This document shows, one piece after another, positions 1-10,528 of a stretch of DNA of 64,000 nt (position 1 is its first letter; the number at the start of each line of letters is the position of its first letter). Location of the stretch: positions 62,127,653-62,191,652 of the forward strand of contig NC_134081.1 in the NCBI RefSeq assembly GCF_000715075.1. The letters are read 5' to 3'. The stretch comes from Nicotiana tabacum (lineage: Eukaryota; Streptophyta; Magnoliopsida; Solanales; Solanaceae). The notes beneath the pieces are model-generated. The model did no database searches and was not told the DNA's origin. It worked only from the letters and a program-made list of their open reading frames with translations. The translations under genes were made by a program, and so were the position numbers.

Positions 1-25
1 ACGGGTTAGGTTTTGGGTCGTGACA
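1..25. mobile_element. Terminal fragment of an LTR
   Basis: The first 25 bases end in GGGTCGTGACA, the same terminus seen on the LTRs at 2832, 10523 and 18055. Directly after it the minus-strand Tat reading frame (26-322) begins abruptly in mid-protein. This looks like the edge of another element inserted into the Tat element. Orientation is uncertain, because both ends of these LTR families resemble TGTCACGACCC or its complement. Confidence 0.55.
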
Positions 26-322
26 TCGTCGGGCAACTTTTCGTGCTCGAGATAGTTGATTATTTCATTTCTCCAGTCCCAGACCAGATTAGCCGAATTT
101 ACCTCATAATAACCATCCATATCAAGGACTGAGCTCATCAGTTTTACCACCGTTCCGTACTTCGATCCTTTTATTTTCGTCGATGGACCTAAGTTTGCTA
201 ATGCATCCGCTTCTACATTATCCTCTCTCAGGATATGAGCAATTGGCCACTCCCGGAATCGTGCCAGAAGGGCCTAGACCTTTACCACGTATTATTGCAT
301 ACGTTCTTCTTTGGTATGAAAG
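26..322 (-). pseudogene. Tat-lineage gypsy pol: end of the second RNase H and the linker towards integrase
   Basis: On the minus strand this reads TKEERMQ, then ALLARFREW, then EADALANLG, then LVWDWRNE, a run typical of the region after the archaeal-type RNase H in Tat-lineage Ty3/gypsy elements. It continues the frame that stops at 10524: the interrupted stretch joins cleanly across the GAAAG duplication. Two in-frame stops (a TAA after ERMQ and a TAG before ALLARF) break it, and both fit C-to-T changes of glutamine codons. The integrase that should follow is absent because an LTR end cuts in at position 25. This is a dead fragment of the older host element. Confidence 0.8.
318..322. repeat. 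Target-site duplication, left copy (GAAAG)
   Basis: GAAAG lies immediately before the TG that opens the LTR at 323 and is repeated at 10524-10528 immediately after the closing CA. Five-base duplications are the norm for Ty3/gypsy integration. Confidence 0.95.
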
Positions 323-1482
323 TGTTACAACCCAAATTCGCATACCTTAGATCACATCGTATGTTATTCGACGTAAATCCAAGAAGAGATTATCTTTGAG
401 ATGATAAGAAGTTAATCCTATTGGTCTTAAACGATACAAGGGTGTATAAGAGTGGTTAACAAGTATTTGAAGTTAAACTAATCAAGGATGTTGAAACCCG
501 TATTTTTGGGTAACACTGGAGATGATTAATTTTCCCAAGAGGTAATGTTTTAATGTATTTAAATCATATAATATCCGTATCATAAGTCTTGAATTCAAGC
601 GAGTTATGAAACAAAAGTCGATAAAAGTTGTCGCAACTTACGTTTATAATTTTACTTAAACTTTATGTCAAATGTTACTACATTTTTCTCCCAATGTACT
701 TGGAATTATGGGGTGATCTACCTATCAAATTGAAGATCTATGAGTCTAGTTTGCAACACATTAAACCGTTCGTCGATACGATCTCGGAATAGAGAGATAT
801 TTGCATTTTCGCGAGAGTGCACCAAGCAGCTCTCTATGGGGCCCACATTGGCGGTTTAAGACATATGGATATATATATGATACCTCAACCCCGTTTTAAG
901 TCATTATATTTCAGTATATTCAGACCTTAGGACCCTAAAAACAGTCTCTCAAGGTTCTCTCATGATCCAAGACCCAAACAAAGGGCAAACAACACAAATC
1001 AAATGTCGGGAATCCCGTGGCGCTAGTAAGTTTCTTGTTCTTCTTGTTGTTGCTGATTTTTGTGTTGTTCCAACTCGTGTGGGAGGTTGTTTTAAGTGTT
1101 TTATGTTCTGTAAATACACCTTCAAGTTTTTAATATCAACCCTAGGTGATTTCAAGTCTTCTAAAGTAATTCTAGTGCCGAAAAACCCGAATTAATTGCT
1201 AGTTTCGCTTCCTTGTTCCTGTGGCAGAATTGGAGGGATATTTCGTGGAAAATTAAGGTCAAATTGGGGTTGTTCTTTCTGTTTAAAGGTAAGGAACCTC
1301 TTACTCTATATATATTTAAGATTATCCAAGTTGCGGCTAAGTCGTTGAAGCTAGAACTTGTGAAATATATATCGAAAGGCTTGGTAGTAATGTTGTTGGT
1401 TGGTGGACTATTTTGGAGGCTTAATATGATTATTAATGATGTTGTTTGTGCTTTTTGGTGATTGTATTGACTTGTGGGAAGT

Positions 1483-1496
1483 CATATAAATAGGGG
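1483..1496 (+). promoter_or_regulatory. TATA-like box in the element 1 5' LTR
   Basis: CATATAAATAGGGG is the clearest TATA-box match in the LTR and is identical in the 3' LTR at 9175-9188. In LTR elements the U3/R border lies shortly downstream of such a box. The transcription start itself is not visible. Confidence 0.45.
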
Positions 1497-1964
1497 AGGT
1501 GCTGTCCGTTTCATCGTAAAATAGGTTGCGGTCGATACATAATAGTTACGACGCTTAAACGATAATGATAGTGTCATTTCTCTTATTGTAGACTAAGGAG
1601 TCGTGAAATTTGCATAGCTTGAGGTTGGGCAGTATATACAAGGTATGTGAGGCTATCCCCTTCATTCTTTTGCACGACTCCGATTGTACATAATGTAATG
1701 AACGAGCTCCCAAAGATACTCTACTCTTAGAAGCTAGCAGTACTTACATTACAGCCCTTCTTATGAAACGATTGATATTGATGTTACTTCTCTTATTCTT
1801 ATATGATCAATGTTGTTGGTAGTTCCTGATTCTTATAAGATTCTTGATGAAGAGTTAATCCTAAAAATGTGTACGAAGGATACCGACCTTATGTCACTCC
1901 GAAAGGTTCAAAATGTGATTCCAATGAGTCCAGCATGCATCATATATATGTATCTATTTTACTC

Positions 1965-2117
1965 TACCGAGCCGCGCTATAGTCGGCCGGGTATGGCACC
2001 TATTGTGCAACCATTGATCAGTTGGGTTTTACCGAGCTCCATGTGGCTGGGTACGATTCTCCCGAGCCCTATGATGGCCAGGTACGTTTTACCGAGCCTA
2101 TTACGGCCGGGTACGAT
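1965..2117 (+). repeat. Minisatellite of about 31-bp units in the 5' LTR
   Basis: At least four degenerate units each carry TACCGAGC or CCGAGCC followed by GGCCGGGTA-like sequence. The block is much more GC-rich than the surrounding LTR. It is present in the same place in the 3' LTR (9657-9809), so it predates this insertion. Confidence 0.8.
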
Positions 2118-2836
2118 ATGATGATGGTGATGCCCACAAAGATGTATGTTTTAAAAGTTTATGTATATATATGTATGTATCATGTATTTCATGTCAGTAG
2201 CCCTCAGAGGTACCCAGATGTCACAGGTTGTATATTCTCTATCCCTGTTTATATTACTGTTCTTACCTATGCTTTCCTACCTTAGATACTCAGTACTTAA
2301 TTCGTACTGACGTCCTTTTTATTTGTCGACGCTGCATGTCGTGCTGTAGGTCCTGATAGACAGGTAGATGCAGCTCCCCCACCACAGTAGGTTGTCCGGT
2401 TCAGCGGTTATTGGCGAGATCCCTTCTCCGGACTTGCCGTGGTCTTGGTATGCATTTTTGTTATAGACATTATGGGTATGTCGGGGCCCTATTCGTGCAA
2501 TGTTGTAGCACTTATGTTCCTTTAGAGGCTCATAGACAGGTATCGACTTATGTATGGTTTGGAATGCCTTGTCGGCTGATTTTTGTTGTATAGTCTTTCA
2601 TGGCAGCATGGTAGCTCGTACCTTATATATAGTTTCTTGACAGTCTTGTCGTCCCATGTTATGTATGTTCATGACATTATCTTTCATTGTTGGATGTTCA
2701 TGATCCATGTCTACTATTTATATTGATCTTGTCGGCCCTTAAAGATAATAAGGAAGGTTAGATAAAATGTACGTTGGTGCTTGGCAAGTATGGCCCGGGT
2801 GCTAGTCATGACCCTCCAGTTGGGTCGTGACAAACT

Positions 2837-2851
2837 TGGTATTAGAGCAAG
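2837..2851 (+). promoter_or_regulatory. Primer binding site (initiator tRNA-Met type), element 1
   Basis: TGGTATTAGAGCAAG starts four bases after the LTR ends. It differs by one C-to-T from the TGGTATCAGAGC seen in elements 2, 3 and 4, which is the complement of the 3' end of plant initiator tRNA-Met. Confidence 0.85.
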
Positions 2852-3037
2852 TCTGTCCTAGGGGTTGTCTATGAGCCGTGTCTAGTAGAGTTTTGATTAT
2901 TGATGTGTAGCGCGCCACATTTATAATCAGGAGGATACATGACATCTAGGGTTGTTACCTTCTTCCTAAATCTAGATCGTGCATAGAGTTGGGCCGTAAG
3001 TGTTCATATCTAATATTTTCCTTGTTTTCTTTCAGCG

Positions 3038-4327
3038 ATGCCTTCGACTAGGAAGCAAGCGATTAGTAAACGGCTTGATACAGCTGTGGGAGAGGGTAAC
3101 ATTTAGGTGCCTCCAGCCAGAGCAGGGCAAAGTGAGGCTCAGAGTGAGATGCCGTCTCATACCTCTCCGTCTCCTCCAGAGGATATTAGGAGGCACCCAG
3201 TACATCCAGTTCCTCCGTCTGGCACTACAGACCATGATTTGCACAGTGCGGTGCAGTTGTTGACTAGCTTGGTAGCTGCTCAGGCTCAAAGGCAGAATAC
3301 TGGTGCTGCTGATAAACCGGTTAGTGCGAGAGTTCATGATTTTATTAATCTAGACCCTCCAGTGATTACCGGATCAGATCCCAAGGAGGACCCACAAACA
3401 TTTATTGATCAGGTTCATCGCACATTGCAGGTTATGCATGCTAGTGATACGGAGGCAGTAGAGTTGGCTTCTTATCGGTTACGGGATTTAGCGGTTTTCT
3501 GGTATGATAGTTAGGAGAGATCTAGGGGTCCGAACACTCCTCCAGCTGTGTGGAAGGAATTTTCTGAGGCCTTTCTTCGTCACTACTTGCCAGTTGAGAT
3601 ACGACGAGCTAGAGCTGATAAGTTTTTGAACCTTCGACAGGGTAATATGAGTGTACGAGAGTATAGTATACAATTTGATTCTTTAGCAAGGTATGCTCCC
3701 CATATGGTGGCCGAGATGAGTGATAGGGTGCATCTGTTTGTGAACGGGTTGGGACCACATCTGATAAATGAGTGCACAACAGCCTCCTTGGTAGAGGGCA
3801 TGGATATTTCCCGTATTCAGGCTTATGCCCAGACCCTAGAGGATCATAAGCGCCAGCAAAGGGCAGATAGGGAGCAGGATAGGGGCTAGCATAAGAGGAC
3901 GAGATTTGCAGGGTATTCTGATGAGTTCAGAGGCAGTATCAGGCCCCAATCTTTGAGGAGTTTGGCGCCACCTGTAGCTAGTGCTCCTCCACAGTTTCAG
4001 AGGCCTCGGTATGATCGATTTACCTATTCTGGTTCAGGTCAGAGTTCGAGGGCATCAGGCTCACAATTTCATAGAGATACTAGTCAAACGAGACCCCCAA
4101 CACCTCGTAGTGATCAGTGCGGCAAGGCCCACTTTGGACTATGTCGTCGAGGTTCCGATGCATGTTATTCTTGCGGACAGCTTGGCCATATGATGCGGGA
4201 TTGTCCTAACAGAGGAGGTGGTGGTATGGCTCAGCCGACTGGATCTGTGTCTGGTTCTTCCTCATCAGTTCAACCTCCAGCACAAGGTTTTTAATAGTCG
4301 ACAAGTCGTGGTAGAGGTAGAGGTTCA
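3038..4327 (+). pseudogene. gag: Element 1 gag (capsid/nucleocapsid), interrupted by stops
   Basis: The ATG at 3038 opens a reading frame that runs in the same phase through the whole polyprotein. The capsid part contains the DPQTFIDQVHR and LASYRLRD blocks typical of plant chromovirus gag. A CCHC zinc knuckle (CYSCGQLGHMMRDC, from 4163) marks the RNA-binding nucleocapsid. In-frame stops occur at 3104, 3512, 3887, and a TAA-TAG pair at 4292-4297. All can be explained by C-to-T on one strand or the other, and the frame between them is intact. Gag would package the element RNA into cytoplasmic particles. With these stops only short fragments could be made. Confidence 0.9.
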
Positions 4328-6502
4328 GTGCCAAGTTCGAGTGGTGCTCAAAATCGAACCTATGCTCTAGTAGGTCGACAAGATCTCGAGTCATCTCCGG
4401 ATGTTGTTACAGGTATATTGTCTGTGTTTTCTTATGATGTATATGCGCTAATTGATCCAGGATCTACCTTATCATATGTTACACCCTTTGTGGCTAATAA
4501 GTTTGGCATTGAACCTGAATTGATAAGTAAACCACTTGCGGTATCCACTCCGATAGGAGATTCTGTGATTGCTAGAAGGGTATATAAAGGTTGCACTGTG
4601 ATGATTTGTAGTCGTCAAACCTCGGCAAATTTATTTGAGTTAGAAATGGTCGATTTCGATGTGATAATGGGAATGGACTGGTTGGCCTCATGCTATGCAA
4701 ATGTTGACTGTCGTACGAAGATGGTTAGGTTTCAGTTTCCTAGTGAACCTGCCATTGAATGGAAGGGGAACATTGCTACGCCGAAAGGTAGGTTTATTTC
4801 CTATATTAAGGCAAGGAAGATGATCTCAAAAGGTTACATTTATCATCTTGTTCGCGTTAGGGATGCGGAGGCGAAGCCGCCTACTCTACAATTAATCCCC
4901 GTGGTCAATGAATTTCCAGATGTTTTCCCAGATGAACTCCCAGGCCTTCCTCCTGAAAGGGAGATTGAGTTTAGCATTGATGCGTTGCCTGACACTCAAC
5001 CGATCTCTATCCCTCCATACAGGATGGCCCCGACAGAGTTGCAAGAGTTGAAGGCGCAGTTGAAGGACTTGCTGGATAAGGGTTTCATTAGGCCTAGCAC
5101 TTCACCTTGGGGTGCGCCAGTCTTGTTCGTGTGGAAGAAAGATGGGTCGTTAAGGATGTGTATTGATTATCGACAGTTGAATAAGTTTACAATAAAGAAC
5201 AAGTATCCACTTCCAAGGATTGATGACCTGTTTGACCAACTCCAGGGTGCCAAGTATTTCTCCAAGATTGACTTGCGTTCAGGGTATCATCAGGTGAGGG
5301 TTAAAGGGAAGGATATTCCAAAGACGGCCTTCCGGACAAGATATGGGCATTTTGAGTTCTTGGTGATGTCGTTCGGGCTAACAAATGCCCCAGCAGCTTT
5401 TATGGATCTCATGAATAGTGTATTCAGGCCCTATCTTGATGTGTTCGTGATCGTATTCATTGATGACATTCTGGTGTATTCTCGTTCGGAGGCGGAACAT
5501 GCGGGCCACTTGCAGATAGTATTACAGACCCTTCAGGATCATAAGTTATATGCTAAGCTCTCTAAATGTGAATTCTGGCTGAACTCAGTAGCATTCCTTG
5601 GCCATGTGATATCTGATGAGGGTATTAGTGTCGACACTCAGAAGATCGATGCAGTGAAGAATTGGCCGAGACCTACAACACCGTCAGAAGTCCGCAGCTT
5701 CCTGGGGCTAGCAGGATATTATAGGCGGTTTGTAGAAGGGTTTTCCACTATATCAGCACCATTGACTAAGTTAACACAGAAAGCTACCAAGTTCCAGTGG
5801 TCTGATGCTTGTGAACATAGTTTTCAGGAGCTAAAGAATCGATTGACATCCGCGCCAGTGCTCACTCTCCCAAAAGGAACAGAAGGTTATGTGGTATATT
5901 GTGATGCCTTAGGTATAGGTTTGGGGTGCGTATTGATGCAACGTGGGAAGGTGATTGCTTATGCATCAAGACAATTGAAGAAGCATGAAAAGAATTACCC
6001 GACTCATGATTTGGAATTGGCTGCAGTAATATATGCTTTGAAGATATGGCGGCACTACTTATACGGCATCCATGTTGACATCTACACAGATCACAAGAGT
6101 TTACAATACATCTTCAAGCAGAAGGAGTTGAATTTGAGGCAGCGTAGGTGGCTTGAATTACTGAAAGACTACGACGTCGAGATATTGTACCATCCCGGTA
6201 AAGCTAATGTTGTGGCAGATGCTCTCAGCCGTAAGTCAATGGGAAGCTTAATACATATTGAGGCAGGTAGACAAGGGTTGACCAAAGAGCTTCACCAGCT
6301 AGCCAATATGAGAATCAGATTGTTGGACTCTGATGACGGAGGTGTTACTGTACAGAATACAGCAGAATCATCTTTGGTAGCGGAGGTAAAAGCACGGCAA
6401 TATGAAGATCCTACCTTAGTAAGATTGAGAGAGGGAATTCAGCAGTGTAAGATTACAGCTTTCAAGATCGGAGGAGATGGGACACTGAGATACCAGGGCT
6501 GA
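4328..6502 (+). CDS. pol: Element 1 pol: protease, reverse transcriptase and RNase H
   Basis: An uninterrupted 724-codon stretch in the same frame as gag. The retropepsin motif is DPGST at residues 43-47. The RT domain shows [16 protein letters not shown] and the catalytic FIDD box at residues 377-380 (coding bases from 5456). RNase H follows with its first acidic site in YCDA (Asp about residue 526), then a TDHKSLQ block and the closing DALSRK. These enzymes mature the polyprotein and copy the RNA into DNA. The ATG at 4328 is simply the first Met after the upstream stops; in the living element this part was a piece of one gag-pol polyprotein. A TGA at 6500 ends it just before integrase. Confidence 0.92.
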   Translation: MPSSSGAQNRTYALVGRQDLESSPDVVTGILSVFSYDVYALIDPGSTLSYVTPFVANKFGIEPELISKPLAVSTPIGDSVIARRVYKGCTVMICSRQTSANLFELEMVDFDVIMGMDWLASCYANVDCRTKMVRFQFPSEPAIEWKGNIATPKGRFISYIKARKMISKGYIYHLVRVRDAEAKPPTLQLIPVVNEFPDVFPDELPGLPPEREIEFSIDALPDTQPISIPPYRMAPTELQELKAQLKDLLDKGFIRPSTSPWGAPVLFVWKKDGSLRMCIDYRQLNKFTIKNKYPLPRIDDLFDQLQGAKYFSKIDLRSGYHQVRVKGKDIPKTAFRTRYGHFEFLVMSFGLTNAPAAFMDLMNSVFRPYLDVFVIVFIDDILVYSRSEAEHAGHLQIVLQTLQDHKLYAKLSKCEFWLNSVAFLGHVISDEGISVDTQKIDAVKNWPRPTTPSEVRSFLGLAGYYRRFVEGFSTISAPLTKLTQKATKFQWSDACEHSFQELKNRLTSAPVLTLPKGTEGYVVYCDALGIGLGCVLMQRGKVIAYASRQLKKHEKNYPTHDLELAAVIYALKIWRHYLYGIHVDIYTDHKSLQYIFKQKELNLRQRRWLELLKDYDVEILYHPGKANVVADALSRKSMGSLIHIEAGRQGLTKELHQLANMRIRLLDSDDGGVTVQNTAESSLVAEVKARQYEDPTLVRLREGIQQCKITAFKIGGDGTLRYQG

Positions 6503-7843
6503 TTATGTGTGCCTAGTGTGGCAGGGTTGCGAGAGAAGATTATGATTGGGATTCATCAGTCCCGATATTCTATCAATCCTGGCTCGACAAAGATGTATCA
6601 TGACGTTAAGGAGCAGTATTGGTGGGATAACAATTAAAAGTCTATTGCAGAATTTGTAGCCCAGTGTCCTAATTGTCAACAAGTAAAGATCGAGCATCAG
6701 AAACCCAGTGGATTGATTCAGAATATAGAGATTCCGACCTGGAAATGGGAGGTGATTAATATGGACTTCATTATTGGATTACCTCGCTCTTATCATAAGT
6801 TTGACTCCATCTGGGTGATAGTTGATCGACTTACAAAATCTGCCCATTTTCTGCCAGTTAAGACAACTTACACGGCTGAAGATTATGCGAAGTTGTATAT
6901 CAAGGAGATTGTTAGGCTTCATGTTGTGCCAGTATCTATTATATCAGACCGAGGAGCTCAATTTACGGCTAACTTTTGGAGGTCTTTTCAGAAGGGTTTA
7001 GGTACACAAGTAAATCTCAGCACTGCATTCCATCCGCAAACTGACGGACAGGCTGAATGAACCATTCAGACGCTTGAAGATATGCTACGAGCATGTGTTC
7101 TAGATTTCAAGGGGAATTGGGATGACCATCTGGAACTTATAGAATTTGCCTACAATAATAGCTACCATTCCAGTATTAAAATGGCCCCGTATGAGGCACT
7201 GTACGGGAGGAGATGCAGATCACCAGTTGGATGGTTCGAAGTCGGTGAGACAGAATTATATGGGCCAGATTTGATTCACCAAGCCATTGAGAAGGTGAAA
7301 GTGATACAAGATCGACTGAGGACGGCACAAAGCAGGCAAAAGTCTTATTCCGATGTCCGACATCGTGATCTGGAATTTGAGGTTGGTGATTGGGTTTTCC
7401 TGAAGATCTCGCCGATGAAGGGTGTTATGCATTTTGGGAAGAAGGGTAAGTTGAGTCCGCGGTATATTGGGCCGTACAAAATTCTTCGACAAATTGGACA
7501 GGTTGCTTACGAGTTAGAATTGCCATCTGAATTGGAATTTGTCCACCCGGTATTCCATGTATCTATGTTGAGGAAATGTATTGGAGACCCTTCTCGGGTC
7601 GTCCCTATCAAAGATGTACAAGTTACAAAGGATCTATCATATGATGAAGTGCCAGTGGCTATATTAGATCGACAAGTCCGCAAGCTGAGAACAAAGGATG
7701 TAGCTTCCGTCAAAATATTATGGAGGAACAAGAATATAGAAGAAATGACATGGGAAGCAGAAGAGGAGATGAAGTCTAAATACCCTTACCTATTCCAGAG
7801 TGAAGATAACGAGAATGCCGGGGGAAAGAAGGACACATTATAA
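6503..7843 (+). pseudogene. Element 1 integrase with C-terminal chromodomain-like tail
   Basis: This continues the pol frame after the TGA at 6500. The N-terminal zinc-binding part has the His residues of GIHQ and MYHD and the CPNC pair. The catalytic core shows NMDFIIGLP (first Asp), ISDRGAQF (second Asp) and TDGQAE (Glu). Stops lie at 6635 (TAA) and 7058 (TGA, directly after the catalytic Glu). The C-terminal part has SPRYIGPY and FHVSMLRK, then a tail with [10 protein letters not shown] and [10 protein letters not shown], which matches the chromodomain region of Tekay-type elements that binds heterochromatin. The frame ends at TAA 7841-7843. The two stops would abolish a functional integrase. 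Confidence 0.9.
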
Positions 7844-7979
7844 GGTGAAACGGCTCTATGAGGTAAGCAATAGCTTGTGAATACTCTTTTTTTAATACAA
7901 AATGGTGATATGCAGATAATGTACATATCCATAATATAGCTCAGGAATCCACGATGAGTTAGACACCACATAAACCCTT

Positions 7980-7997
7980 ACATTCGAGGACGAATGT
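7980..7997 (+). promoter_or_regulatory. Perfect hairpin upstream of the PPT, element 1
   Basis: ACATTCG-AGGA-CGAATGT forms a 7-bp stem with a 4-base loop, four bases before the polypurine tract. Equivalent stems occur at the same place in elements 2, 3 and 4 with different paired bases. Confidence 0.7.
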
Positions 7998-8001
7998 TCC
8001 T

Positions 8002-8014
8002 AAGGGGGAGAGGG
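8002..8014 (+). promoter_or_regulatory. Polypurine tract, element 1
   Basis: AAGGGGGAGAGGG directly abuts the TG of the 3' LTR, the position required for plus-strand DNA priming. Confidence 0.9.
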
Positions 8015-9174
8015 TGTTACAACCCAAATTCGCGTACCTTAGATCACGCCGTAAGTTAGTCAACGTAAATCCAAGAAGAGATTATCTTTGAGATGATAAG
8101 AAGTTAATCCTATTGGTCTTAAACGATACAAGGGTGTATAAGAGTGGTTAACAAGTATTTGAAGTTAAACTAATCAAGGATGTTGAAACCCGTATTTTTG
8201 GGTAACACTAGAGGTGATTAATTGTCCCAAGAGGTAATGTTTTAATGTATTTAAATCATATAATATCCGTATCATAAGTCTTGAAGTCAAGCGAGTTATG
8301 AAACAAAAATCGATAAAAGTTGTCGCAACTTACGTTTATAATTTTACTTAAACTTTAGGTCAAATGTTACTACATTTTTCTCCCAATGTACTTGGAATTA
8401 TTGGGTGATCTACCTATCAAATTGAATATCTATGAGTCTAGTTTCCAACACATTAAACCGTTCGTCGATACAATCTCGGAATAGAGAGATATTCGCGTTT
8501 TCGCGAGAGTGCGCCAAGCAGCTCTCTATGGGGCCCACATAGGCTGTTTAACACATATGGATATATATATGATACCTCAACCCCGTTTTAAGTCATTATA
8601 TTTCAGTATATTCAGACCTTAGAACCCTAAAAACAGTCTCTCAAGGTTCTCTCATGATCCAAGACCCAAACAAAGGGCAAACAACACAAATCAAATGTCG
8701 GGAATCCCGTGGCGCTAGTAAGTTTCTTATTCTTCTTGTTGTTGCTGATTTTTGTGTTGTTCCAGCTCGTGTGGGAGGTTGTTTTAAGTGTTTTATGTTC
8801 TGTAAATACACCTTCAATTTTTTAATATCAACCCTAGGTGATTTCAAGTCTTCTAAAGTAATTCTAGTGCCGAAAAACCCGAATTAATTGCTAGTTTCGC
8901 TTCCTTGTTCTTGTGGCAGAATTGGAGGGATATTTCGTGGAAAATTAAGGTCAAATTGGGGTTGTTCTTTCTGTTTAAATGTAAGTAACCTCTTACTCTA
9001 TATATATTTAAGATTATCCAAGTTGCGGCTAAGTCGTTGAAGCTAGAACTTGTGAAATATATATCGAAAGGCTTGGTAGTAATGTTGTTGGTTGGTGGAC
9101 TGTTTTGGAGGCTCAATATGATTATTAATGATGTTGTTTGGGCTGTTTGGTGATTGTATTGACTTGTGGGAAGT

Positions 9175-9188
9175 CATATAAATAGGGG
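9175..9188 (+). promoter_or_regulatory. TATA-like box in the element 1 3' LTR
   Basis: CATATAAATAGGGG, identical to 1483-1496. In a 3' LTR such a box could drive read-out into the flanking DNA, here across the minus-strand Tat remnant. Confidence 0.4.
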
Positions 9189-9656
9189 AGGTTCTGTCCG
9201 TTTCATCGTAAAATAGGTTGCGGTCGATACATAATAGTTACGACGCTTAAACGATAATGATAGTGTCATTTCTCTTATTGTAGACTAAGGAGTCGTGACA
9301 TTTGCATAGCTTGAGGTTGGGCAGTATATACAAGTTATGTGAAGCTATCCCCTTCATTCTTTTGCACGACTCCGATTGTACATAATGTATTGAACGAGCT
9401 CCCAAAGATACTCTACTCTTAGAAGCTAGCAGTACTTACATTGCTGCCCTTCTTATGAAACGATTGATATTGATGTTACTTCTCTTATTCTTATATTATC
9501 AATGTTGTTGGTAGTTCCTGATTCTTATAAGATTCTTGATGAAGAGTTAATCCTAAAAATGTGTACGAAGGATACCGACCTTATGTCACTCCGAAAGGTT
9601 CAAAATGTGATTCCAATGAGTCCAGCATGCATTATATATATGTATCTATTTTACTC

Positions 9657-9809
9657 TACCGAGCCGCGCTATAGTCGACCGGGTATGGCACCTATTGTGC
9701 AACCACTGATCAGTTGGGTTTTACCGAGCTCCACGTGGCCGGGTACAATTCTACCGAGCCCTATGATGGCCGGGTACGTTTTACCGAGCCTATTACGGCC
9801 GGGTACGAT
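9657..9809 (+). repeat. Minisatellite in the 3' LTR
   Basis: Counterpart of 1965-2117, the same unit order with a few substitutions. Confidence 0.8.
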
Positions 9810-10523
9810 ATGATGATGGTGATGCCCACAAAGATGTATGTTTTAAAAGTTTATGTATATATATGTATGTATCATGTATTTCATGTCAGTAGCCCTCAGA
9901 GGTACCCAGATGTCACAGGTTGTATATTCTCTATCCCTGTTTACACTACTGTTCTTACCTATGCTTTCCTGTCTTAGATACTCAGTACTTTATTCGTACT
10001 GACGTCCTTTTTATTTGTGGATGCTGCATGTCGTGCTGCAGGTCCTGATAGACAGGTAGACGTAGCTCCCCCACCACAGTAGGCTGTCCAGTTCAGCGGT
10101 TATTGGCGAGATCCCTTCTCCGGACTTGCCGTGGTCTTGTATGCATTTTTGTTATAGACATTATGGGTATGTCGGGGCCCTATTCCGGTAATGTTGTAGC
10201 ACTTATGTTCCTTTAGAGGCTCATAGACAGGTGTCGACTTATGTATGGTTTGGAATGCCTTGTCGGCTGATTTTTGTTGTATAGTCTTTCATGGAAGCAT
10301 GGTAGCTCGTACCTTATATATAGTTTCTTGACAGTCTTGTCATCCCATGTTATGTATGTTCATGACATTATCTTTCATTGTTGGATGTTCATGATCCATG
10401 TCTACTATTTATATTGATCTTGTCGGCCCTTAAAGATAATAAGGAAGGTTAGATAAAATGTACGTTGGTGCTTGGCAAGTATGGCCCGGGTGCTAGTCAT
10501 GACCCTCCAGTTGGGTCGTGACA

Positions 10524-10528
10524 GAAAG
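10524..10528. repeat. Target-site duplication, right copy (GAAAG)
   Basis: It follows the terminal CA of the 3' LTR and matches 318-322 exactly. Confidence 0.95.

Larger units (their letters stand above)
323..2832 (+). repeat. Element 1 5' LTR (2510 bp)
   Basis: It begins TGTTACAACCC and ends GGGTCGTGACA, with canonical TG...CA ends. It matches 8015-10523 over its whole length with scattered substitutions and a net one-base length difference. It holds a TATA-like box at 1483-1496 and a GC-rich minisatellite at 1965-2117. Short ORFs occur in both LTR copies but show no protein signature. Confidence 0.95.
323..10523 (+). mobile_element. Element 1: nearly complete Ty3/gypsy chromovirus (Tekay/Del type), nested
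   Basis: This is a full-length structure: LTR 323-2832, PBS 2837-2851, gag-pol 3038-7843, PPT 8002-8014, LTR 8015-10523, flanked by a perfect GAAAG duplication. Domain order is gag, protease, RT, RNase H, integrase and a C-terminal chromodomain-like tail, which is the Ty3/gypsy chromovirus order. By eye the two LTRs differ at roughly 2-4% of positions, more at their 5' ends, so the insertion is fairly recent. The element has split a minus-strand Tat element. Several in-frame stops make it non-autonomous today, but I see no frameshift. Confidence 0.95.
8015..10523 (+). repeat. Element 1 3' LTR (2509 bp)
   Basis: It is the direct repeat of 323-2832, beginning TGTTACAACCC and ending GGGTCGTGACA. 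It carries the same TATA-like box (9175-9188) and the same minisatellite (9657-9809). The GAAAG duplication follows at 10524. Confidence 0.95.

Noticed and set aside
962..1195. 77-codon ORF present in both element 1 LTRs
   Set aside because: It is shared only because LTRs are direct repeats, it overlaps an antisense ORF of similar length, and it has no domain signature.
1810..2121. 103-codon ORF across the LTR minisatellite
   Set aside because: The frame is kept open by the GC-rich repeated units. There is no recognisable protein and it is the same in both LTRs.
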